This document shows positions 16,729-24,076 of a stretch of DNA of 64,000 nt, piece after piece (the first letter of the stretch is position 1; every line of letters starts with the position of its first letter). The notes beneath the pieces were generated by a model. That model saw only the letters and a list, made by a program, of their open reading frames with translations, did not search any database and was not told the DNA's origin. The translations under genes and the position numbers were made by a program. The stretch spans positions 3,973,001-4,037,000 of the forward strand of contig NC_016791.1 of the NCBI RefSeq assembly GCF_000244875.1. The letters run 5' to 3'. This stretch comes from Clostridium sp. BNL1100. Its GTDB lineage: Bacteria > Bacillota > Clostridia > Acetivibrionales > DSM-1351.

Positions 16729-17371
16729 CGAATTACCTTCCTTTCTGTTAAAAAGGGCTGCAACCCCTACTGCAGCTCTCCTTAAGTTCTTGATTTACGG
16801 TGCTTTCCAAGCGTTTCTCTGCACTTTGACCCCGAAGCCGACCCCAGGTGGTATAATCTGACCCCGGTGCAAAACGTTCCCCGCCCCGCATTGCGGGGCG
16901 GGGTGAGCCGGAGTGGGGGCGCTCTGCGACCCCGCTCCTTTAACCCGCATCGTTTTCGACCCCATGGTTCAGCCCTCTTTCGGTAGGGTTTTAGGTTTCT
17001 GCGAAGGGCGCTTTTTCTCTTTTCCCAAGCTCCTTCACAAAGCCCTTACACGGCGCATTGCCCGTCTTCAGGTGTTACGGTGCCACTCCTGCCGTCAAAA
17101 GCCGACACAGGGGCACACGGGCGGCAACAGCTGGCTGTCATTGCGGCAACTAAAATAAGCCCGGATATCTCCGGGTTGACAGTGTCATGTGGCCGGTTAT
17201 GCCAGTCTTTTCGCGGCGGGCCGGTTGGAGTCGGCACCTTATTCCTCCAGTCCCAGGTATTCTGCCATAAACTGCTCACTTTGCAGGATTATTTGTTAGT
17301 ACCCACAGCGCGAACAACAGAGATAAAAATACAATCGTATGCCGACTTTCTTAGCAACCTTTTTCTTTGCT
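16729..17371. other. Long non-coding region, likely oriT
   Basis: 640 bp with no convincing gene upstream of the relaxosome genes, the usual oriT position. It contains a perfect GC-rich hairpin at 16879-16903, several GACCCC motifs between 16828 and 16965, and the short IR AACCCGGATATCTCCGGGTT-like element near 17160-17177. A 77-codon minus-strand frame (17046-17279) has no ribosome site and a Cys/Pro/Arg-rich composition, so I do not call it. The nick site cannot be placed from sequence alone. Confidence 0.5.
16879..16903. repeat. Perfect GC hairpin in the putative oriT
   Basis: CCCCGCCCCGC and GCGGGGCGGGG are 11-bp perfect arms with an ATT loop. There is no T-run on either side, which argues against a terminator. 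Hairpins like this next to the nick site are typical relaxase recognition elements. Confidence 0.6.
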
Positions 17372-17656
17372 TCACAGGTGCATTTCAGGAGCCTGAACAG
17401 GGTAGTCCTGAGAGGGCTCGCCTGTAAGCAGATACCAGTTCCCATCGATCTCATTGTAATTGCAGTTTTCGACAATCTGGTCCTTCAATTCCTCCCAGGG
17501 GATTGGAATTTCCGTACCCCGCACACCCGCATGAGCGGATAATTCGGTCAATGGTAGATTGGGTGAGATAGTAACATAACCGCCGGGTGACATTATCTGG
17601 ATCATGTCGTGAGGATGTTCCTGCACAAACTGTTCCAGCGTAATCGGTTCTTTCAT
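17372..17656 (-). CDS. Small conserved ICE protein of unknown function
   Basis: 94 residues, unrecognised. It starts MKEPITLEQFVQEHPHDMIQIMSPGGYVTI and has an acidic middle with WEELKDQIVENCNYNEIDGNWYLL. It ends QAPEMHL, a weaker variant of the C-terminal tail on other ICE proteins. Its start overlaps the stop of the upstream gene by four bases and has GGAGG, so the two are translationally coupled. It is the last gene of the partition cluster. Confidence 0.65.
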   Translation of the reverse strand: MKEPITLEQFVQEHPHDMIQIMSPGGYVTISPNLPLTELSAHAGVRGTEIPIPWEELKDQIVENCNYNEIDGNWYLLTGEPSQDYPVQAPEMHL

Positions 17657-17838
17657 GAAGCATCGCCTCCTTTCTGGCTGTCGATATATTCTCGTACTTC
17701 GGCTGGAACATGTTTTTCATACAAAGCTTTGAGGGAAGCCTCCAGTCCGGCCTCTAGCGCTGTTTCATCGGGCATGCATTGCCGGAGAGCGCACAACTTC
17801 CCGGTATCATACTGAATTTGAATGGTTGACATTTTCAA
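17653..17838 (-). CDS. Small ICE protein (DUF6103-like)
   Basis: About 61 residues, starting from a TTG that lies ten bases after GGAG; an ATG six bases later (17832) is the alternative start. The segment ALYEKHVPAEVREYIDSQKGG closely resembles the TYEKVVPTQVREYVESR segment of the 119-residue protein at 19151-19510. The two are therefore members of one small family flanking parM/parR. Function is unknown. The pattern (short helical protein ending in an amphipathic helix) could suit a DNA-binding or ParR-associated role. Confidence 0.65.
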   Translation of the reverse strand: MKMSTIQIQYDTGKLCALRQCMPDETALEAGLEASLKALYEKHVPAEVREYIDSQKGGDAS

Positions 17839-17868
17839 GATAGGTTCACTCCTTTCTGCTTTTCTCAG

Positions 17869-17940
17869 AGGAAAGTGAGCCATGTTGGTGCATTTTCCGA
17901 CCCTCCGTCATAGCGACGGCAGGAAAGTGAGCCAACATGG
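17869..17940. repeat. Direct and inverted repeats beside parR, possible centromere
   Basis: AGGAAAGTGAGCCA occurs at 17869-17882 and 17921-17934. CCATGTTGG (first copy) and CCAACATGG (second copy) form inverted arms, and a small CCGTC/GACGG hairpin lies between. Short iterated sites beside parMR often serve as parC, but only two copies are present, so an RNA hairpin role is equally possible. Confidence 0.45.
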
Positions 17941-18234
17941 TTACAATTCCTCCAGCGCATGGATCAGGCTGCCGGGAAGATCGGACAACTGAACACCGGT
18001 ATCCGTTTTCCCCGGCAGCGTGGTTGGCGATGGCAACTTGGCACTTTGCAGTTCATCCCGGACTGCCTGCCGGACGATCTGTTCCAGGTTCTCCGTCTGA
18101 TGTGCCGTCAGGATACTGTTGACCACATACTCGGTGCGCTGCCGGCTGGCCTGCTGCGCAAACAGCGCTTCCGCTTCCCGATGCCTTGGGCTGTCCATAT
18201 CGAAGGAAAGATAATATCGTTTTCGCTCGGCCAT
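17941..18234 (-). CDS. parR: ParR-like centromere-binding protein
   Basis: 97 residues directly after the parM-like gene (4-bp gap), the standard order of type II partition operons. The N-terminal half (KRYYLSFDMDSPRHREAEALFAQQASRQRTEYVVNSIL) fits a ribbon-helix-helix dimer that binds centromere repeats. The C-terminal half is variable, as expected for the ParM-contacting tail. Identification rests mainly on context and fold pattern. Confidence 0.65.
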   Translation of the reverse strand: MAERKRYYLSFDMDSPRHREAEALFAQQASRQRTEYVVNSILTAHQTENLEQIVRQAVRDELQSAKLPSPTTLPGKTDTGVQLSDLPGSLIHALEEL

Positions 18235-18238
18235 AGGC

Positions 18239-19120
18239 TCACCCCATCAGGAGCTTGTAGCCATCTGCGTTGGCGAACCGGTTCAGCACCGCCACCGTAT
18301 TCAGGCCGCTCCCGTGCAACATGGGTTCAAGCAGTTCAGCGCCGCCGCCCGCGAACACCGTGGGGAGCCTCAGATCCAGTCCGCGCTCCCGCAGGGCGTT
18401 GAACAGTTCCTTGCAGTAAACTGCCACAGCCTGCTCCACCACAGTTTCAATCAATTTGCTGTCGGCATGTTGGATCTCCCCGCGGATGGCATCGGTGATG
18501 AGTTCATCCGACAGGAGGATGTCACTGCGCTGGAGCGTATCCTGAATCCGGCTGTACAGGGTGATGGTACCCATGCGCAGGCTGGCACAGCTCGACCTGT
18601 CCAGACGGAAGTCATGGAGCGTGAGGATATCCACCGTATAGCCGCCGATGTCCACCAGAGTGATGCTCCGGTAATCCTTCAGCTGCGGGTAATAGCGGCA
18701 CAGCGCCGCATGCCCCTGGGCGAACACCTTGCACTCTTCAATATGGCAGCGGTAGAATGTTCCCTCGAACCGAAACGAGATATTGTCACGCAGGAAATAC
18801 CTACGGAATGCTTCCTTCTGCATACCGTAACTGTCAATGGGCAGTCCCACGCCAAGGACGATTTCCGCGTTGGTGGTTCCTGCTTTTTTCATGGCATCCG
18901 CGATAGCCGGCAGTGTCAAAAGAAAAGCGTCCGGCTCCCTGGTCTTATCCTGTTGGAAGCGCATACGGCGTTCCCCGATGGCATAATATCTGCCCTCAAA
19001 AAAGAGCTGCATCTCCGGCGTGATGAATTCCTTGTCGCTTGCCGCATAGCCGGAGGCATAAAGCATCCCCTCCGAGGATTTGGTGTTGTAATTTCCGTTA
19101 TCTATACCAAGTCGAATCAT
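18239..19120 (-). CDS. parM: ParM/StbA-like actin-family partition ATPase
   Basis: 293 residues. The phosphate-1 motif LGIDNGNYNTKS, phosphate-2 motif ITLVDIGGYTVDILTL and adenosine motif PTVFAGGGAELLEPML are those of actin-like plasmid segregation proteins. The start is the ATG with AGGAGG eight bases upstream; the GTG three codons earlier is too close. It would form filaments that push sister copies apart via ParR. In an ICE this implies that the excised circle replicates and is partitioned, a plasmid-like trait. Confidence 0.85.
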   Translation of the reverse strand: MIRLGIDNGNYNTKSSEGMLYASGYAASDKEFITPEMQLFFEGRYYAIGERRMRFQQDKTREPDAFLLTLPAIADAMKKAGTTNAEIVLGVGLPIDSYGMQKEAFRRYFLRDNISFRFEGTFYRCHIEECKVFAQGHAALCRYYPQLKDYRSITLVDIGGYTVDILTLHDFRLDRSSCASLRMGTITLYSRIQDTLQRSDILLSDELITDAIRGEIQHADSKLIETVVEQAVAVYCKELFNALRERGLDLRLPTVFAGGGAELLEPMLHGSGLNTVAVLNRFANADGYKLLMG

Positions 19121-19150
19121 TTTCAGCACCTCCTTTTTCTTTTCTGCGAT

Positions 19151-19510
19151 TTACATGCTCATAGTCATGCCCGGAGTTTCTTCTTCGCCGGGGCCTTCTG
19201 CTTCGGTCTGCGCTTCCGGAGAAGGAGGTATTTCAGGCGCAGCCTGCTCCCGCTGACGGCGGGTCTGACGCGCTGGACGTTCTCTGGAGGCAGGAGTCTG
19301 TTCAGCCTCCGATGCCTGCTCCTGTGCAGGAGTCTGTTCCATGCGGCTCTCCACGTACTCTCTTACTTGAGTGGGAACTACCTTCTCATAGGTCTTGTCG
19401 AGGTAATCCTTCAACTCCTGCTCAATGGTCTGTTCCTTTTTCTCCATGAAAAAACGGAGGGCATCCAGCCGCTCCGAAGGGAAAAGGACTTTTAATTCAG
19501 TCGTACTCAT
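19151..19510 (-). CDS. Small ICE protein (DUF6103-like) with acidic linker and PGMTMSM tail
   Basis: 119 residues. The N-terminal 55 residues (ELKVLFPSERLDALRFFMEKKEQTIEQELKDYL then TYEKVVPTQVREYVESR) are a helical domain shared with the 61-residue protein at 17653. A disordered Glu/Gln/Pro/Ala linker follows, and the protein ends in PGMTMSM. It is one of the clearest examples of the linker-plus-tail architecture repeated across the ICE. It sits just upstream of parM and may be cotranscribed with it. Function unknown. Confidence 0.75.
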   Translation of the reverse strand: MSTTELKVLFPSERLDALRFFMEKKEQTIEQELKDYLDKTYEKVVPTQVREYVESRMEQTPAQEQASEAEQTPASRERPARQTRRQREQAAPEIPPSPEAQTEAEGPGEEETPGMTMSM

Positions 19511-19522
19511 ATTTTTTCCTCC

Positions 19523-20428
19523 TTATAATTTCAGGGTCATACCGGGTTCATCCGGCTCCGGTCTAACCCAGGTTTCATAATCTTCATTGGGGCAATCCCC
19601 AGCCAACATCAGAGAAAAATCAGCGAGACGCTGGGGATCTACTCCTGCGCATTCCGCCTGAATACCATAAATACCATGAAACACACGCACCACCTGTGTA
19701 TTCAAAACATCGCCCCATTCCTGTTTTCCGGCATCGGTTAGGGTGTCGGAAGCCAGGTATACGATGGTGGCCGGCTCCATGTCCACCTCATGATGAACAA
19801 GGTGGAAATCCTCAATAGGTACCCTGATTAAATCTTTTAAGCGAAACACATCGTCGGGAATTCCGGAGGAGAGCTTTTCTTTCTCGTCGAGATTCGGACA
19901 GTAATCGAGATAGAAGGTCATGTCATAGCCATCCTCCATCGGTTCCACTTCCGCCATCTCCGGTCTTGCTTCCATGATGGAAAGCAGCATAGCACCGATA
20001 CCGTTGTCAAAGTTAAGGGTGGCATCGTACTGCTCTTTGATCTCATCAAAATAAACAGCCCATGTGCCATTGGAGGTATTCTGTGTACCATCCCTGATGA
20101 TCTGGTCTGCGAGCTTACCCAACCGAACCGTGATAAAATCTCTTGCCCCCGGCAGGAGGCTGGCATACCTGGCATAGTCATATCCTTCACTCTGAATAAG
20201 AACACCCTCGGAATTATTTTTTTCCAACACCAGTAAACAATGATTCAGGCCGTTTCCATCCATCAGCATGAAGTCCGCACTCTCTGCAATAAAGCCGGTA
20301 TCCCGGAGCAGATTGTTTTTGAACTGCCGGTATTCTTCTTCCGACAATTCCACAATTTTTTCAATCACACAGTCCCTTACGGGGAATTCATTGGTCTTTC
20401 TTTCAAAGACTGCCTGTAAATTCAGCAT
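19523..20428 (-). CDS. Conserved ICE protein of unknown function with GMTLKL tail
   Basis: 301 residues in two parts. Residues 1-105 form an alpha/beta domain (IVELSEEEYRQFKNNLLRD, then a GLNHCLLVLEKNNSEGVLIQSEG segment). The rest contains LNFDNGIGAMLLSIMEARPEMAEVEPME and IYGIQAECAGVDP. It ends PDEPGMTLKL. I do not recognise an enzymatic motif. Homologous proteins are common in clostridial ICEs and are annotated only as DUFs. It has an AAGGAG ribosome site and lies 12 bp before the DUF6103-like gene. Confidence 0.7.
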   Translation of the reverse strand: MLNLQAVFERKTNEFPVRDCVIEKIVELSEEEYRQFKNNLLRDTGFIAESADFMLMDGNGLNHCLLVLEKNNSEGVLIQSEGYDYARYASLLPGARDFITVRLGKLADQIIRDGTQNTSNGTWAVYFDEIKEQYDATLNFDNGIGAMLLSIMEARPEMAEVEPMEDGYDMTFYLDYCPNLDEKEKLSSGIPDDVFRLKDLIRVPIEDFHLVHHEVDMEPATIVYLASDTLTDAGKQEWGDVLNTQVVRVFHGIYGIQAECAGVDPQRLADFSLMLAGDCPNEDYETWVRPEPDEPGMTLKL

Positions 20429-20451
20429 ATTGTTCTCCTTCCTTTTCCTGC

Positions 20452-20811
20452 CTATGGCAGATAGTTTCTTGGATTTTTTGCTGTACCGTTTACTCTCACC
20501 TCAAAGTGCAGGTGGTTTCCGGTGCTCTTTCCGGTGGAACCCACCCTTGCGATGACATCTCCGGCCTTTACGGTCTGCCCCTCGCTGACCAGAATCTCTG
20601 AACAATGACCATATAGCGTGACCAGCCCGCCGCCGTTATCGATGGTCAGGTGATAACCATATCCTGTAGTTCCATAGCTCACGGTTTCCACTGTGCCGTC
20701 TTTAGCTGCCCGGATTGCCGTGCCCTTAGCAGCGCCAAGGTCAATACCGTCATGTCCGGCCCATTCTCCTGTGACGGGGTCAGTTCTGCCGCCGAATTCC
20801 GAAGTTACCAT
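20452..20811 (-). CDS. M23 (LytM) peptidase domain, the severed C-terminal part of the wall hydrolase
   Basis: A zinc metallopeptidase domain with HDGIDLGAAKGTAIRAAKDG and the active-site HLHFEV motif near the end. It cleaves peptidoglycan cross-bridges, typically to let a transfer channel through the wall. The upstream frame (20812-20931) is open and continues exactly in phase from the NlpC/P60 gene, separated only by a TAA at 20932-20934. The ATG used here (SMVTSEFGG) has no ribosome site, so translation may depend on read-through, internal initiation, or not occur. Treat it as a probable pseudogene half. Confidence 0.6.
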   Translation of the reverse strand: MVTSEFGGRTDPVTGEWAGHDGIDLGAAKGTAIRAAKDGTVETVSYGTTGYGYHLTIDNGGGLVTLYGHCSEILVSEGQTVKAGDVIARVGSTGKSTGNHLHFEVRVNGTAKNPRNYLP

Positions 20812-20931
20812 GGACCGCCAACCGCTCCCAAGCGGAGAGACAAATCCACTTGCGGATGCTGTTTTAGACGCTTCGGCATATGGCCTTGCGTACAGAACCT
20901 GTTTATCCGCATCGAACAGGCTACGGTATAC

Positions 20932-21960
20932 TTACTTGCCACGGGAGGATGATGCGTCCACCACCATACCGTCCCCGGCGTAAATCCCCACATGCGTAAT
21001 ATTGAGATATCGTCCGTTTACCTTGTGGCTCCAGAACACGAGATCCCCCGGAGCCAGGTCTGATTTGGAGATGGTCAGGCCGTTATCCACGCAATATTTG
21101 CCCTGCGCAGCGGCGGTGCCGGGGAGCTTGACTCCCAGCTGGCGGTACACCGATTGCACCAGATAGCTGCAATCGGTGTAATCGCCAGAACCTCGAAGCT
21201 CCTGGGAATACGGATCTCCCAGACGGTCCAGGGCAATCTGAACAGCCTCAGAGCCTGTTTCGCCCACCGGCAGGTCGTAGAACAGATCCGCCAGCTGCTC
21301 CGGTGTCCAATCCGACCACTGGTCAAAACTATCGCCTTCTCCCGGCGCTCCTGTTCCATACAGCGCCCTATAGTAGATTTCTGAGGCGTTGGCCTTATTC
21401 TCATAGGTAATCTCCCGGCCAAGGGTACTTTCAAGATTTGCATAGATTTCAGGCAGGGAGTCAATCGGAACAGCCACGGTATACGTTTCTTCGGTTTCAT
21501 TACCGTCTGCATCCGTCACGGTGCGGGTGCGTTTCTCATAGCGGACGAAGCAATCGGCAATCCCCCGGTAATCCATGCCACGCAGAGATTCGACGCCGAA
21601 ATACAGAGAATAAAAAACGGCCTTGACCTGTGTGGGGTCAAGGCTTCCGTCCTCAATCATGGGCGTGATGTCCGCGATGGCAGCGTCCAATTCCGTAAAG
21701 CCGGACCGCATATCCTCAATGTACTGGCGGTAATCTTCTGGTACCTGCCCGGAGATCACGCCGCCGTGAAAGGAAAGCTGAACAGCCATGTTGTTGTGGT
21801 CAGTAGTGCCGGAGAGAAGGCTGGTAATCATCACAATGATGAGGATAAAAGGTGTTAAAATGGCAGCGATGATAACGCCGAGGGCCTTCCAGGTTCGCTT
21901 GTCGGTGGCGGCGGCAACAGCGGCTTTGACCGCCAGAGCGATGGTTGCGGGATCTGCCAT
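20932..21960 (-). CDS. Conjugation-associated NlpC/P60 cell-wall hydrolase (CD1108-like), shortened by an in-frame stop
   Basis: 342 residues. An N-terminal hydrophobic anchor (ALGVIIAAILTPFILIIVMITSLLSG, about 26-51) places it in the membrane with the rest outside. After a middle domain of VirB1-like or unknown type comes an NlpC/P60 domain (about 235-342) with catalytic Cys in YTDCSYLVQSVYRQLG and His in ITHVGIYAGDGMVVDA. Family members in clostridial ICEs continue into an M23 domain. Here a TAA follows SSRGK, and the same frame runs on for another 160 codons with a perfect M23 domain. The start overlaps nothing and follows the cyclotransferase-like gene by 6 bp. Confidence 0.8.
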   Translation of the reverse strand: MADPATIALAVKAAVAAATDKRTWKALGVIIAAILTPFILIIVMITSLLSGTTDHNNMAVQLSFHGGVISGQVPEDYRQYIEDMRSGFTELDAAIADITPMIEDGSLDPTQVKAVFYSLYFGVESLRGMDYRGIADCFVRYEKRTRTVTDADGNETEETYTVAVPIDSLPEIYANLESTLGREITYENKANASEIYYRALYGTGAPGEGDSFDQWSDWTPEQLADLFYDLPVGETGSEAVQIALDRLGDPYSQELRGSGDYTDCSYLVQSVYRQLGVKLPGTAAAQGKYCVDNGLTISKSDLAPGDLVFWSHKVNGRYLNITHVGIYAGDGMVVDASSSRGK

Positions 21961-21966
21961 GCATCA

Positions 21967-22470
21967 TCACCACCATTTCTGGCCGAACAGATTGCCCTGC
22001 TCCGGTTCCTGCTCCTGCTGTTCCTGTGCCAGCTGGACGGATCTCTCCACGGCCTGTTCCAGAATTTCGGTATCAAAGCCTGCGGTTTTATAACCCTCCA
22101 TAATGACATTTAGGTAGTAATCCGAGGGGGAACCGTAGGGATGGCCCTCATTCATGATATAGACCATGGCGGGAACCGTCCTGCCTTTCAGCTCCACATC
22201 GAGGATCTCCTTGCGGTAAAGATGGGGATATCCTTCATAGCGGTCGAGAGCCTGCAGATCCCTTTCCTTTAACGTCCACAGAAGAACAGGGACGGTGGAA
22301 CCCTTAAGCGGCTCCACCGTTGCGACAGAGTTTCTCCGGCTGCCGCAGAACAGCAGCCCGTAATCCTTTATTTCGCTGGCGCCGACCACCTTGGCGGTAG
22401 GGCAGCGGAACGCCATCTGCGGCAGGTTTAGGTTGCTGCCGTAGGCAATGTACAGCATTTCTGATTTCAT
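21967..22470 (-). CDS. Gamma-glutamylcyclotransferase-like (AIG2/GGCT) protein
   Basis: 167 residues. The GGCT-fold signature IAYGSNLNLPQM starts the protein. EGYPHLYRKEI holds the expected catalytic Glu region (about residues 80-90). These enzymes cyclise and release gamma-glutamyl groups. The neighbouring gene encodes an amidoligase, and the pair recurs in mobile elements; comparative-genomic work has proposed such pairs act in peptide tagging. Here one could attach and the other remove an amide-linked group. The C-terminal tail is Gln/Glu-rich and ends FGQKWW, not the Met tail. It has an AAGGAGG ribosome site. Confidence 0.75.
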   Translation of the reverse strand: MKSEMLYIAYGSNLNLPQMAFRCPTAKVVGASEIKDYGLLFCGSRRNSVATVEPLKGSTVPVLLWTLKERDLQALDRYEGYPHLYRKEILDVELKGRTVPAMVYIMNEGHPYGSPSDYYLNVIMEGYKTAGFDTEILEQAVERSVQLAQEQQEQEPEQGNLFGQKWW

Positions 22471-22507
22471 TTTTCATTCCTCCTTGTCCAGAATGGTTCA
22501 TGAGTAT

Positions 22508-23560
22508 TTACATGCTCATAGAAAGACCGGGGCTTTCTTCTTCAGCCCCGGTCTGTTCCTGTTCGTTTTCAATTGTTTGCTCCTGCTGTTGCGATGCTGC
22601 TTGTGCCGCTTCGGCCAGCTCTTTTTCTTTTTTCTGTCTTAATCGTTCCTTTTGCTGGAGTGCCTGCGCTGGGTCCTTCCACGCAATACAGCCGTCCAGA
22701 TGCTCCAGCAGGTGAAGCCGGGCGGTTTTGTATTCATCACCGATGAGCCCCAGCCGCAGGAGCCATGTGCGGAAGGTGTATTTTTCATTCGAACTCTTTG
22801 TCTTTTGACGGCTGGCACATCGTTGGTTGAGGGCCTGTGCGGAGATCGCAAGGCAGAGCTGAATGTATGCCTTGATCTTGCCGGCGTGAGTAGTGCTGTT
22901 AAACAGCCTGAATTCAATGGTACCTTTCTGGAAAACCGAGTGAAGGTTTAAACAGTGGTACCGGCTGTCGTGGTAGTGCTCAGAGCGACCGTCGCGGCCG
23001 TTGTACCAGATGCGGCTTACCTCGTCCAGCGTGTGGGGCTTTTTCCGGTTGATCTCGTCGAGAAAACTCTGCTCCACCTTCCTGCAATACTGCCGCTCTC
23101 TTGCTACCTCCACCTGCATGGCCTTGTAAATCAGATCCTCCTTGGAAGCCATGATGTTGGTGATGTTTCTAAGTGTACCCGCGTTATACGGAGAAGCGTC
23201 AATATGGATGTGGATGCCGCACTTATTATTTACAATTGCGCCTGCCGCACGGAGCTTTCTTACCAGCTCCTGAATGGTTTCTATGTCCTCATACCGGCAA
23301 ATGGGGGTGACCATCTCTGTTTTATACTCATCCGAGGCCTCGGTTATCGTTCTTCCAACCTTCCGCTGGGCAGTGATACTGCTGTCGTAGGTAAATTTCC
23401 ACTTGCGGTTCTGTTCATCCAGCGCGGAATATGTTGCGTAAAAAGTACCGTCATAATGGGAAACTGTTCCGAAATGGGATGCAGCTATTTCAGCGGCCTC
23501 TTTCCTCGTTATACCGGTCATTTCAACTTCAACCCCGAAGCGCTGCTCTTTCATGTCCAT
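22508..23560 (-). CDS. Amidoligase (carboxylate-amine ligase fold) with PGLSMSM tail
   Basis: 350 residues of the Amidoligase_2 family, a relative of glutamine synthetase and gamma-glutamyl ligases. Visible marks: RFGVEVEMTGITRKEAAEIA at the start, CGIHIHIDASPYN in the middle (metal/ATP ligands), and GTIEFRLFNSTTHAGKI. It would form an amide bond between a carboxylate and an amine at ATP cost; the substrate is unknown. After the enzyme domain (to about 295) comes a Gln/Glu-rich linker and the tail PGLSMSM. It is the partner of the cyclotransferase-like gene 37 bp downstream. Confidence 0.82.
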   Translation of the reverse strand: MDMKEQRFGVEVEMTGITRKEAAEIAASHFGTVSHYDGTFYATYSALDEQNRKWKFTYDSSITAQRKVGRTITEASDEYKTEMVTPICRYEDIETIQELVRKLRAAGAIVNNKCGIHIHIDASPYNAGTLRNITNIMASKEDLIYKAMQVEVARERQYCRKVEQSFLDEINRKKPHTLDEVSRIWYNGRDGRSEHYHDSRYHCLNLHSVFQKGTIEFRLFNSTTHAGKIKAYIQLCLAISAQALNQRCASRQKTKSSNEKYTFRTWLLRLGLIGDEYKTARLHLLEHLDGCIAWKDPAQALQQKERLRQKKEKELAEAAQAASQQQEQTIENEQEQTGAEEESPGLSMSM

Positions 23561-23578
23561 GCTTGTTTCACCCCCTCG

Positions 23579-24076
23579 CTACAACATCTGCATTCCGCCC
23601 ATGCTGTTTTTGATCTCCAGTGCCTCCTGAATGGAAGCTTCGCAAGCCTCACTCATCCAGTTGTAGATTTCATCCCGCCGCCAGGAATCCAGAAGGTGAT
23701 TGCCTGTTTTCTCATCCAGCATACTGATTTCAGACCACGCTTTGTCAGCGAGGGCTTTAGCCGGAGGCAGATGTCCTTCTGCGCAGCCCTCGGTCAAGCC
23801 GTCAATAAATCGGTCCATGACAGCAGCCAGCTCATCAATTTCCTTTTGGGAGTAAAAGGGTTCCCAGGCTTCAGGCCGGTCATAAGGTTGGCCAGTAATA
23901 CACTTTGCCAGTTCCTCTAACAGCTCCGCCTTGTCCACACCACCCAGCTCATCGTTCAGATAGGAACGCATAAAGCTGTAAATATCAGCTTCCCGGTTGT
24001 CAGCCGGCGTAATGCTGCCGAGGGCATCTTCGAGGATATACTGCTTATTTTCCTTGAATTCTTCCAGCCTGCCCAT
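23579..24076 (-). CDS. Helical ICE protein of unknown function with GGMQML tail
   Basis: 165 residues, acidic and mostly helical, with no motif I recognise. It starts MGRLEEFKENKQYILEDALGS and includes LNDELGGVDKAELLEELAKC. It ends KNSMGGMQML, another member of the shared C-terminal tail set. The start overlaps the VirB4 stop (TAATG), so it is translationally coupled to the transfer ATPase. It lies between VirB4 and the amidoligase. Confidence 0.7.
   Translation of the reverse strand: MGRLEEFKENKQYILEDALGSITPADNREADIYSFMRSYLNDELGGVDKAELLEELAKCITGQPYDRPEAWEPFYSQKEIDELAAVMDRFIDGLTEGCAEGHLPPAKALADKAWSEISMLDEKTGNHLLDSWRRDEIYNWMSEACEASIQEALEIKNSMGGMQML

Noticed and set aside
17046-17279. 77-codon minus-strand frame in the putative oriT
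   Set aside because: GTG start without ribosome site, odd Trp/Cys/Pro-rich composition, and placed over a likely non-coding control region. An overlapping short frame ending MAEYLGLEE is protein-like but too short to call.
18314-19495. 393-codon plus-strand open frame
   Set aside because: Antisense to parM and the DUF6103-like gene, whose motifs are unmistakable; composition is His/Leu/Arg-rich and unlike real proteins.
22955-23920. 321-codon plus-strand open frame
   Set aside because: Antisense to the amidoligase and its neighbour; no start signal or motif.
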